Assembly: GCA_045617625.1 (NCBI GenBank)
Contig: JAZLJA010000012.1
Coordinates: forward strand, 157,929 to 221,928
Length of the DNA stretch: 64,000 nt
Direction: 5' to 3'
Source: Firm-04 sp045617625
Lineage (GTDB): Bacteria; Bacillota; Clostridia; Oscillospirales; Ruminococcaceae
The notes under the pieces were generated by a model. That model was given only the letters and a program-made list of their open reading frames with translations. It was not told where the DNA came from and ran no database searches. Made by a program: the position numbers and the translations under genes. This document shows positions 8,866 through 16,674 of this stretch, in pieces. Each line of letters opens with the position of its first letter. Position 1 is the first letter of the stretch.

Positions 8866-9957
8866 TTATGTTTGCGAAGCCGTTTCTTCCTGCGGCTCGC
8901 CTTTGATGTTGCCAAACTGTGCAAGATTTGCAGTCTGGCGGTCAAATTCAGCGTGATAGCGTTCACAGATATCCTGCCATTCGGCGGAAAGTGCCGCATC
9001 ATTGCTGCGGTTTTCAAGCTGATACGTGCCTTTGAGATACTGCCCGAACCACTTTGAGAGCTTTTCCGCACCATACACATTCATGTGCAGACCGCCGTCG
9101 TAGGTATCCTGTGAAAAATCAATGCCGATTTCGCTGATGAGCGTCTCATCGAGGAAATTGAGATACGGCAAATTGTATTTCTCAGCATATTCGACGATTT
9201 GCGCATTCCACTGGTCATACCAGTACGGATACAGCGACGGTGCTTTGATGAGCACGAGCTGTACGCCGTTTTCTTCGCAGAGGGTGCGCATTTTGTCGAG
9301 ATAATCGTAGCAGGTGTCAGCAAACTGATAATCGACCAGCGGCGTGCCTTTCGGAACATTCTCGGCAGCTTTCACATCGGCGCGGAGATAATAGCCGCTG
9401 AAAAAGTTCGGTTCTGCGCCGAAATAATAACGAAAATCCTCTGCGCTCACTTCGTTCCAGCGGGAATGATAGCGCAGGATCGGGAACACATACGATAAAA
9501 ACGATTCGTCCTCGGTCATGGAGGCTTTGATGCAGTCGATCTTGGATTTCGACCACCGCATTCCTTCGATCGACATTCGATTATACGCCTCATTCTGCGG
9601 TGTGCCGTACTTCATGGAAAGCACATTAAACACCGCAACATCGGGCTTTTCATATCGCAGGGCATCTTCGAGCAGATAATAGGACTGCCAGATGAGCTGC
9701 TGCGCTGAACCGCGGATCGTGGACGAAATGCCGTAATCTTCCCAGAGGGTGACAGGCGAAAAATTCTCATAGCATTCGCAGTCACCGACAAACAGCACAT
9801 CGTGGTCAAAGCCCGTATTGTAGTATTCGGCAATGAGATTGCCCTCCACCACATCGGACATATATTTGGGCTGAAGCAATCGCTGCACAGCGGCAGTCAG
9901 CACCACCGCCGAAACCAGCATCGCCGCACCCGATAAGACAACTTTTTTCTTTGTCAT
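8866..9957 (-). CDS. SGNH-hydrolase-like exported protein linked to MBOAT acyltransferase
   Basis: 363 residues with a single N-terminal membrane segment (about 7-26), the rest extracytoplasmic. An SGNH-type first block appears as VLFVGDCECYENFSP, where Cys60 occupies the usual Ser nucleophile position. The last block is DGGLHMNVYGAEKL (Asp287, His291). It takes the place DltD or AlgJ/AlgX-type proteins have beside MBOAT enzymes, which help move acyl groups onto a polymer outside the cell. RBS AGGAG ten bases before ATG. It starts 70 bases after the MBOAT gene. The Cys could be a family feature; I have not verified that. Confidence 0.8.
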   Translation of the reverse strand: MTKKKVVLSGAAMLVSAVVLTAAVQRLLQPKYMSDVVEGNLIAEYYNTGFDHDVLFVGDCECYENFSPVTLWEDYGISSTIRGSAQQLIWQSYYLLEDALRYEKPDVAVFNVLSMKYGTPQNEAYNRMSIEGMRWSKSKIDCIKASMTEDESFLSYVFPILRYHSRWNEVSAEDFRYYFGAEPNFFSGYYLRADVKAAENVPKGTPLVDYQFADTCYDYLDKMRTLCEENGVQLVLIKAPSLYPYWYDQWNAQIVEYAEKYNLPYLNFLDETLISEIGIDFSQDTYDGGLHMNVYGAEKLSKWFGQYLKGTYQLENRSNDAALSAEWQDICERYHAEFDRQTANLAQFGNIKGEPQEETASQT

Positions 9958-10027
9958 GCGGATTGCACTCCTAAAGAGAGGGATTGAGCTTACGTGCGGC
10001 GACCAAAATCACTGCACCGCAGATATC

Positions 10028-11620
10028 TTAGAACTGATTGTAAATGAACTGGCTCGAATCATAACCGATGCCGTATGCGCCAAACAGCAGGATCGCAAGG
10101 AACATCGCGACCGTCAGCGCACAGCTCAGAATCGGAGATTTATCGAGGATTCTCTGCCGCACACTGCCCTTTCTGCCAAGCAGACTTGCAAGAAACAGAA
10201 CAGCCGTGCCCACAAGCAAAATCGCATAATCCCAGCCTGTCAGCGAAAGTTTCATCAGGCTGCCATCCCAAAGGATGTGGAAATTGAACGATGTGAACAT
10301 CGAGCCAAACATTTTGAACGTCAGCGGCACATCACGATAGCAGTCAAACATACGCAGACAGCCCATCAGAAGCGTCGTGCGCACTGCCTGAAAACCGTCG
10401 TAGGCGTGTGTGTTGCTCCATTTGCATTTTGCGTGAAATTTCTCATAAAGCGGGGTGAGACGCTCGGAAATCAGGATGACCACTGCGTTCATCAAGCCCC
10501 AGACGATGAAATTCCATGCGGCACCGTGCCACAAGCCTGTCAAAAACCAGACGGCGATCGTCGCAACATACACAGGCACGTATTTTCCGATGGTTTTGCC
10601 AAGCTTTTCGCGGCTCCATTTGGAGAGGTTGAGCATCGGCTTGCACACACTCAGCGGATAGAACAGATAATCCTTGAACCATGTGTTGAGCGTGATATGC
10701 CAACGCCGCCAGTATTCGGTAATGTTTTTGGAAAAGAACGGTCTGTCGAAGTTTTCGGCAAGGGGAATGCCCAAAACCTGCCCGATGCCGATGGTGATAT
10801 CGATGCCGCCCGTGAAGTCCGCATAAAGCTGGAGCATATAATAGAGAATGCCCAGAAATGCGTACATTCCATAGTGTTCATCGGTGTTGGAGATCAAAAT
10901 CGTGACAGCAGGCAGAATGCGGTCGGCAAGGATCATTTTCTTGCAGTAGCCCCACAAAATGCGCTGTGTGCCGAACAGAACCCGCCGCGGCTGAAATCCG
11001 TTGCCCGCAAACAGCGGTTCGGCAAGTTCATCATAGCGGCTGATAGGGCCCTGGATCAACTGCGGGAAAAACGATACGAAAAGCCCAAGTTTTGCGATAT
11101 TTTTCTCATGCGGGTATTTTTCGCGGTAAACGTCGATCGCGTAACCCATTGTCTGGAACGTGTAAAACGAAATACCCATCGGCAGGAGAAATTGCGGAAC
11201 AGGCAGGGCGTTCTCTCTGCCAAACAGACCAATCAGACTGTTGACATTGCGCATCGTGAACGCACCGTATTTGATGACTGCCAGAATGCCGAAATTCAGC
11301 ACCAACAATCCGACCAGCCACCGAAAACGCTGTTTGTTCGCCGTTTCTTTATACGCCTTTTTCTCCTCACGGCTCAGTTCCGATTTGTGCGCCGCAAGAT
11401 AATCCTTTCGCGACGCAGCCATTGCATCGAGCTTTTTCGTCACCAAAAATGTGCTGACTGTCGTTGCCGCGATATAGAGCAGATTGCTGATGCCCGAATA
11501 TGCGTAAAACAGCACACTTGCGAGCAAAAGCAACATCCAGCGGTATTTTTTCGGGAGCAGAAAATAGACGATGCAGAGCAGCACCAGCCCGATAATAAAC
11601 GCAGAATCAGTGAACAGCAT
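10028..11620 (-). CDS. MBOAT-family membrane O-acyltransferase (AlgI/DltB-like)
   Basis: 530 residues with many hydrophobic segments. Family signatures seen are YADFTGGIDITIGIGQVLGI, the EYWRRWHIT block (His308) and GLWHGAAWNFIVWG (His365, the conserved catalytic histidine of the family). MBOAT proteins of this type pass an acyl or aminoacyl group from a cytoplasmic carrier across the membrane to a sugar or teichoic-acid polymer. Its ATG overlaps the stop of the carrier-protein gene by one base (TGATG), so translation is coupled. A loop at about 65-100 is highly charged. The length is closer to AlgI than to DltB. The acceptor polymer is unknown. Confidence 0.9.
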   Translation of the reverse strand: MLFTDSAFIIGLVLLCIVYFLLPKKYRWMLLLLASVLFYAYSGISNLLYIAATTVSTFLVTKKLDAMAASRKDYLAAHKSELSREEKKAYKETANKQRFRWLVGLLVLNFGILAVIKYGAFTMRNVNSLIGLFGRENALPVPQFLLPMGISFYTFQTMGYAIDVYREKYPHEKNIAKLGLFVSFFPQLIQGPISRYDELAEPLFAGNGFQPRRVLFGTQRILWGYCKKMILADRILPAVTILISNTDEHYGMYAFLGILYYMLQLYADFTGGIDITIGIGQVLGIPLAENFDRPFFSKNITEYWRRWHITLNTWFKDYLFYPLSVCKPMLNLSKWSREKLGKTIGKYVPVYVATIAVWFLTGLWHGAAWNFIVWGLMNAVVILISERLTPLYEKFHAKCKWSNTHAYDGFQAVRTTLLMGCLRMFDCYRDVPLTFKMFGSMFTSFNFHILWDGSLMKLSLTGWDYAILLVGTAVLFLASLLGRKGSVRQRILDKSPILSCALTVAMFLAILLFGAYGIGYDSSQFIYNQF

Positions 11621-11859
11621 CAGTCGTCCTCAAGCGAATCGATCAGTTCTGCGAGTGCTTTTGCAGAGTTGAAGTTCTCAGGGATGATCTTATCCGCAGG
11701 AATTGCAACGTCAAATTCGTTGCTGATCTCGGTGATCACCGTGATGATATCGAAGGAATCGAGAATCTTGTCGTCGATCAGTGTGGTGCAGGATTCAAAA
11801 TCCACATCCTCATGCAGATCTTTGAGGATGCCCAGCAGGGTCTCATAGGTTTCGCTCAT
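11620..11859 (-). CDS. Acyl/aminoacyl carrier protein (DltC-like)
   Basis: 79 residues, acidic, with the phosphopantetheine attachment site at Ser35 in KILDSFDIITVITEI. The size and the DSFD context match DltC and other small carrier proteins. GGAGG sits eight bases before ATG 11859. It lies between the adenylating enzyme and the MBOAT gene, so it presumably carries the amino acid as a thioester and hands it to the MBOAT. Needs a phosphopantetheinyl transferase, none of which is in this window. Confidence 0.9.
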   Translation of the reverse strand: MSETYETLLGILKDLHEDVDFESCTTLIDDKILDSFDIITVITEISNEFDVAIPADKIIPENFNSAKALAELIDSLEDD

Positions 11860-11890
11860 ATATGTGTCCTCCATAACAAAAGTTTTATAT

Positions 11891-13402
11891 TTATGCGTTA
11901 TCATAAATTGCTTTGAGTGCCTTTCTATCCAGCTTGCCGTTGGGAGTATGGGGCATTTCGTCAAGCTTCCGAATGGTATTGGGCTGCATATAGCGCGGCA
12001 GACGTTCTTTCAGATATGCCGCGATCTCGGGCTTTTCCACCGCGCCTGTATAGAACAGCACGATCTTGCCCTTCACCTTATCGTAAATACAGCCAACTGC
12101 CTCAATACCGTCATAGAGTCCGCAGTTGATCTCGATCTCGCCGAGTTCAATGCGGTGCCCCATGTGTTTGATCTGATAATCTTTCCGCGAAACAAACACC
12201 AAGTCGCCGTCCGCATTATAATGTGCGATATCGCCTGTGCGGTAGATCAGCTCAGGGAAACGGGTTTGCAGCGGATTTTGTGTGAACACCTCTGCGGTTT
12301 TGTCAGGCTGCCCGAAATATCCCATTGTCAGGCAGGTGCCGCGGATGCAGATCTCGCCGGGTTCGCCGAATTCCGCTTCCTTGTTGTTCTCATCGAGCAG
12401 GATGATGCCCGTGTTGCGGAACGGCTTGCCGATCGGAATTGCCTCTGTCTCCTCAAAATCGCGTGTGACATGGTAATAGCAGCTCATGCCCGTTGCCTCT
12501 GTGGGACCGTAGAGATTCGTGAAGCTTGCGTTTGGCAGCACTTCTTTCCACAGGCGGTATTGTTTCACGGGGAACACTTCGCTGCCGAATGCAATGGTGC
12601 GCAGCGTCTCGGGCTTGACCGTTTTGAACGTGCCGAGTGCCGAGATCATCGTCAGCGCGGAAACGACCCAGCAGATCGTGTTGATCTTATGCTCGTTGAG
12701 ATACTCGACCAGCTTGATGGGCAGCGAAAAATACTGCTTCGGCACAAGATAGGTCGTGGCACCGAATTTGAGCGTCGGATACAGTTCTTTCAGGCAGGCA
12801 TCAAAATACAGCGGCGTCTGATTGCCGAATACCGTATCTTCATCGAAGCCCAGTGTTTCGGAGAGGTTTTCGATGTAGTCGATGACCGAGCGATGGCACG
12901 CGAGAATGCCCTTCGGCACGCCTGTTGAACCCGATGTAAACACAATATAGATCGGGTCGATATCGAGCTGCTTTGTGCGGATCGCGGTGAGGGCGGCATC
13001 GTTGACGGGTGTTTGGATCATCTCGTCAAACAGATACGCATTGCCCGAAAAACCGTAATCGGCAAGGAGCGGTTTTGTCGCGGCGTCGCAGATGACGGCA
13101 CGCGGTTTCAGCTGCTCCAGAATCATTTCAATGCGGAATGCGGGCATTTCCACATCCAGCGGAACATAGTAGCAGCCGCCGTACAGCACGCCGAAAAATG
13201 CGTTGATCGCCGCAGGAGACTTCTCCATGAATACTACCACAGGCTCACCGTAAAGCCCGTCGTTTGCCAGTGCCGACCCGATCGCGCGTGCGTTATCGGA
13301 GATCTGCGCAAAGGTCAGCCGGCAGTTGTCGTCCGCAAATGCGATCTTATCGGGCACCCGCGGCACGGTCTGTTCGAGATATTCGAGTACATTTGTCTGC
13401 AT
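11891..13402 (-). CDS. Amino-acid adenylating enzyme (DltA-like AMP-forming ligase)
   Basis: 503 residues, the length of DltA. Adenylation motifs in order: FTSGSTGVPKG (155-165), YFDACLKEL (Asp201, which in this family pairs with the substrate amino group), NLYGPTEAT (296-304), YRTGDIAHY (387-395), RKDYQIKHMGHRIELGEIE (406-424) and NGKLDRKAL (488-496, with the C-terminal lysine). This supports activation of an amino acid and loading on the adjacent carrier protein. From memory, DltA has FCGEVLP with a Cys that selects D-alanine; here the same stretch reads FGSEVFP, with Gly273 at that place, so the substrate is probably not D-Ala. RBS AAAGGAAG seven bases before ATG. Confidence 0.88.
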   Translation of the reverse strand: MQTNVLEYLEQTVPRVPDKIAFADDNCRLTFAQISDNARAIGSALANDGLYGEPVVVFMEKSPAAINAFFGVLYGGCYYVPLDVEMPAFRIEMILEQLKPRAVICDAATKPLLADYGFSGNAYLFDEMIQTPVNDAALTAIRTKQLDIDPIYIVFTSGSTGVPKGILACHRSVIDYIENLSETLGFDEDTVFGNQTPLYFDACLKELYPTLKFGATTYLVPKQYFSLPIKLVEYLNEHKINTICWVVSALTMISALGTFKTVKPETLRTIAFGSEVFPVKQYRLWKEVLPNASFTNLYGPTEATGMSCYYHVTRDFEETEAIPIGKPFRNTGIILLDENNKEAEFGEPGEICIRGTCLTMGYFGQPDKTAEVFTQNPLQTRFPELIYRTGDIAHYNADGDLVFVSRKDYQIKHMGHRIELGEIEINCGLYDGIEAVGCIYDKVKGKIVLFYTGAVEKPEIAAYLKERLPRYMQPNTIRKLDEMPHTPNGKLDRKALKAIYDNA

Positions 13403-13463
13403 TGTCTGACTTCCTTTTCATGTTCTCTCTGGGATTTATAATGTATAAAATATGGATGCACCG

Positions 13464-14180
13464 TCACAGTGCCATCGGAGACACCTTATTCAAATACCCG
13501 CAAGCCTCAACGGCTCGGGCGGCAAGCACTTCCATCGCGTCGAGATATCCTGCGCCGATCTCCTGTGTCTGCTTGATGACCGAAAGCTCCGTGCAGCCCA
13601 GGATCATGCGGTCTGCACCAAGCCCGCGAAAATATCGTCCGATTTCCTCCAGCATATCCAGATCGGCGGGCTGCCCCTTTTTCACATTCTCGTAGATCAG
13701 GTGCATCACCAGCCGCTGATGTTTCTCGTCGGGCACACAAAACGCGAGCTCCTGCGCGGATAACGCCTTCTGAAACAATCCGACCTGCAAGGTGCCGTCT
13801 GTTGCCAGAATGCCGATTTTTTTATGCCCCTGCATCTTCAGCAGTGCGGCAGTTTCGGTGATCGGGTTGATGAGCGTGCCGCGAATCGCTGCGGAGATCT
13901 CATGCCCGAAGCTGTATGCAGTCATGCAGGGCATGGCAAGCACCTCTGCGCCGAGCTGCTCCAGCACAGATGCCGTTTCGAGCAGGACAGGCAGCGGGCT
14001 GTTCTTGCTTTTTCCAAGAAGATACGCAGTTCTGTCAGGTGTTTGCGGGCGACTGTATAAAATCGTTTCGATGTGATCCTGATCGGACTGTGCGGCAGTC
14101 ATTGCCGTCAGCAGCGACATGAACTGTGCCGATGCCATCGGTCCCAGACCGCCGATGATGCCGAGTTTTTTCTGCGCCAT
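13464..14180 (-). CDS. Aspartate/glutamate-racemase family protein
   Basis: 238 residues, usual for the family, which interconverts L and D amino acids with two cysteines and no cofactor. N-terminal IIGGLGPMASAQF, first catalytic Cys in MPCMTAYSFG (family normally PCNTAH, so the Asn and His are replaced by Met and Tyr), second Cys in LGCTELSVI. The substitutions suggest a substrate other than plain aspartate. GGGAGG lies nine bases before ATG. It ends 61 bases before the adenylation gene and begins 18 bases after the transglutaminase-like gene. The context suggests it supplies a D-amino acid to the adenylating enzyme. Confidence 0.88.
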   Translation of the reverse strand: MAQKKLGIIGGLGPMASAQFMSLLTAMTAAQSDQDHIETILYSRPQTPDRTAYLLGKSKNSPLPVLLETASVLEQLGAEVLAMPCMTAYSFGHEISAAIRGTLINPITETAALLKMQGHKKIGILATDGTLQVGLFQKALSAQELAFCVPDEKHQRLVMHLIYENVKKGQPADLDMLEEIGRYFRGLGADRMILGCTELSVIKQTQEIGAGYLDAMEVLAARAVEACGYLNKVSPMAL

Positions 14181-14198
14181 AGCCTCAATCCTCCCTTA

Positions 14199-15704
14199 TC
14201 ATTCGGTCGGAGTTGCGGGATAAAGGCTCTTATCGCGCTTGAAGCAGCCGCCGTTCTTTGCAGAATAGCTGTCCATCCAAGCGTCAGATTTCATGAAGAA
14301 GTTGGAGATGCCGACACGGGGAGTCGGATCGGCGTGCCACCAGTTGCCGTCAATGCGGATCATATTCCACCAGTGACGGTCTGCGCCCTGATAATTCGCG
14401 GGATGATACACCATGAGATTTTCGATGCCCGCGCAGGTATAAAGCAGTCTTGCGAATCCGTAATAATTGCGGCAGTCACCGTATTTCTGGCGAATGGCAA
14501 GTGCTGCGGGATAGATCCAGTCTTTGTCCAGATCGGGATATTCGGTGTTGTTGTCCTTGAAGTACATATGATCCTGCACGTAGCGGTAGCACTTCCAAGC
14601 CTTGTCCTTTTCCGAAAGTTCCCCTGCATCTGCAAACAATTCGTCGGTGATGCGGTAGCCCATGAGCATGAACATCTCCGCATCGATCTTGGTCAGGTCG
14701 GTGTCCTTCGGCAAAACCGTCACCTTTGCGGTCTGTGTTGCGGTGTTGCCTGCGGCATCTTTTGCGGTATAGGTGACACTGTATTCGCCTGCGGTTTTGA
14801 TGGAGAATCCTGCGTCCTCCGATGCGAGAATGGAAACCTCGCCGTCCACGGCATCCACTGCCTTGACATTGTGCGTATAGGAAAGCGGGCAGCCCTCGAT
14901 CGTGGTCAGATCCTTGATGCCCTCAAACACAGGTTTTTCCACATCGCCCGTGACGGCATAGGCCGCATCGAGTGTGGTGACGTTGCCTGCTGCATCGGTG
15001 ATGACAATTTTTGTGGTTTTGTTGTCGCCGATGGTCTCGGTGTCGGGTGCGGGGCTGAATGCGATCGTCACCTCCGAAGCATCGCTGACGCTTTCGAGGA
15101 AGTCCTCCTCTGTGGGCTGCTGATGCGCGCCGAATGCGATCTTGTCGCGGAGTTTCGCTTCAGGTGCCACGGTATCCTGCACCACAACGGTGAACGGAAA
15201 TGTGCCGTTTGCAAGGGTCACATCAACGGAATATGTGCCGATGCCGTTGATCTCGCTCAGCGGCGGATTGATGACTGCGTCAGCGCAGTCGGCGCCCAGA
15301 AGGGTTGCTGCATCATTTGGGGTGCCGAGTTCCCACTGCAAATTCGCATCGCGGATGATGAGCTTTGCATTTTCGGTGCGGATGGTATCATCTGCAAGCT
15401 GCATGGAAAGCGCGATGGTCTGTTCGCCCACTGTTTTCTGCGGCTCTGCGGTATAACGGATGACCTTGACAAAGCCTGCTGTGTCGGGATTCAGATACGA
15501 TTCGGGAGTGGGAAGCTCCTCCACGCTCCAGATGGTTTTTTCGGCTGCGGCATAATCATGGGTGTTGGAAATGGGGCTGTCATCAGAATGCCCTGTGGCA
15601 ATCAGAATGACCACCAGAATCAAAACCGCCATCACCAGAACAGCGGCAAGGCTATAACTGATCGTCAGAAAAATATTGCCCCTTGCCTGCGTTTTCTGCT
15701 TCAT
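14199..15704 (-). CDS. Membrane-anchored transglutaminase-like protein with Ig-like domains
   Basis: 501 residues. A short cytoplasmic N-terminus and one membrane segment (about 15-37) precede an extracellular part. That part holds two or three Ig/DUF5011-like beta domains (for example AGEYSVTYTAKDAAGNTATQ) up to about 365. The C-terminal domain is transglutaminase-like, with a possible triad Cys411 (KYGDCRNYYG), His444 (DRHWWNMIRI) and Asp459 (WWHADPT). Such domains act as cysteine proteases, cross-linking or ligating enzymes on the cell surface. First gene of the operon, with the promoter about 70 bases upstream. Its link to the racemase pathway is positional only. Confidence 0.82.
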   Translation of the reverse strand: MKQKTQARGNIFLTISYSLAAVLVMAVLILVVILIATGHSDDSPISNTHDYAAAEKTIWSVEELPTPESYLNPDTAGFVKVIRYTAEPQKTVGEQTIALSMQLADDTIRTENAKLIIRDANLQWELGTPNDAATLLGADCADAVINPPLSEINGIGTYSVDVTLANGTFPFTVVVQDTVAPEAKLRDKIAFGAHQQPTEEDFLESVSDASEVTIAFSPAPDTETIGDNKTTKIVITDAAGNVTTLDAAYAVTGDVEKPVFEGIKDLTTIEGCPLSYTHNVKAVDAVDGEVSILASEDAGFSIKTAGEYSVTYTAKDAAGNTATQTAKVTVLPKDTDLTKIDAEMFMLMGYRITDELFADAGELSEKDKAWKCYRYVQDHMYFKDNNTEYPDLDKDWIYPAALAIRQKYGDCRNYYGFARLLYTCAGIENLMVYHPANYQGADRHWWNMIRIDGNWWHADPTPRVGISNFFMKSDAWMDSYSAKNGGCFKRDKSLYPATPTE

Positions 15705-15773
15705 AATGAATCAAACCTTCGTTCTCTATGATTTCTCAAAAATGCCGAACTGCATTTCAAAACATTCCATTTT

Positions 15774-15802
15774 ATTATATCGCGTTCTTTGGGCTGTGTC
15801 AA
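15774..15802 (-). promoter_or_regulatory. Strong promoter of the eight-gene racemase/adenylation operon
   Basis: Minus strand: perfect TTGACA (15797-15802), a 17-base spacer and perfect TATAAT (15774-15779). Start of transcription near 15767, about 65 bases before the first gene. Confidence 0.75.
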
Positions 15803-15916
15803 GCAAATAATCACGTTATAGAGCGCATAAACGAGATTGTGCTTTTTTGAATTGCAATTTTTGGTTATTTTTTAGTCTGTCGTCCAAAGCTTCATAAATT
15901 CTTAAACGTTTTCCAC

Positions 15917-15945
15917 TTGCTTTTTAAGGTGCAATCCAGTATAAT
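15917..15945 (+). promoter_or_regulatory. Promoter of the two-component system
   Basis: TTGCTT (15917-15922), 17 bases, TATAAT (15940-15945), followed by AAGGAG before the response-regulator ATG at 15985. Diverges from the operon promoter at 15774-15802. The two -35 boxes are about 115 bases apart, and the AT-rich gap could hold shared regulator sites, though no clear repeat was seen. Confidence 0.65.
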
Positions 15946-15984
15946 AGAGACGGAAAAGATATCAAAACACAAGGAGCTGACAGC

Positions 15985-16674
15985 ATGGAAACCATTCTCG
16001 TTTGCGATGATGAACGCGATATCGTCTCTGCACTGAATATCTATCTGACTGCCGAAGGCTATCAGGTTGCCGCCGCCTATAACGGCGCGGAAGCCGTGGA
16101 ACGCATGAAACAGGGGGGCATCCGGCTTGTCCTCATGGACATCATGATGCCCGAAATGGACGGCATCACTGCAATGGCGGAGATTCGCCGCTTCAGCAAT
16201 GTGCCGATCATTCTGCTCACGGCAAAATCAGAGGATACGGACAAAATCCTCGGGCTCAATGTCGGCGCGGATGACTACATTACAAAGCCGTTTTCGCCCG
16301 TGGAGGTCATTGCACGGGTGCGCTCACAGCTTCGCCGCTATCTGCGGCTGGGCGCGGCGGTGCTGCCCGATTCCGATGTCATCACAGTGGGCGGCATCTG
16401 CCTCAGCACCAAGGCGAAATCCGTCACCAACGATGACATCGCGGTGAACCTCACCCCGACCGAATTCGATATTCTTCTGCTGCTGATGCAGAATGTCGGG
16501 CGGGTGTTTTCGCCAAAGGAAATATACAGTGCCGTGTGGAAAACCTGTGCCGACGGCGCAGAGAATACCGTGGCAGTCCATATCCGCCATCTGCGCGAAA
16601 AACTGGAGATCAACCCCGCACAGCCCCGATACATCAAAGTGGTGTGGGGGCAGGGCTATAAAATCGAGGGCTGA
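15985..16674 (+). CDS. OmpR/PhoB-family response regulator
   Basis: 229 residues: an N-terminal receiver with the acidic pair (CDDERD), the phospho-acceptor Asp in VLMDIMMPEMDG, Thr and Lys switch residues (LLTAKSEDT, ITKPFSP), then a winged-helix DNA-binding domain (TPTEFDILLLLMQNVGRVFS, AVHIRHLREKLE, VWGQGYKIEG). RBS AAGGAG. The stop overlaps the ATG of the sensor kinase, so both are translated together. Target genes are unknown; the divergent operon at 15.7 kb and the asparaginase downstream are the nearest candidates. Confidence 0.95.
   Translation: METILVCDDERDIVSALNIYLTAEGYQVAAAYNGAEAVERMKQGGIRLVLMDIMMPEMDGITAMAEIRRFSNVPIILLTAKSEDTDKILGLNVGADDYITKPFSPVEVIARVRSQLRRYLRLGAAVLPDSDVITVGGICLSTKAKSVTNDDIAVNLTPTEFDILLLLMQNVGRVFSPKEIYSAVWKTCADGAENTVAVHIRHLREKLEINPAQPRYIKVVWGQGYKIEG

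Noticed and set aside
13403..13463. Possible extra promoter before the adenylase gene
   Set aside because: An AT-rich TATAAA-like box is present, but no convincing -35 at the right distance; the gap is short and fits one operon.
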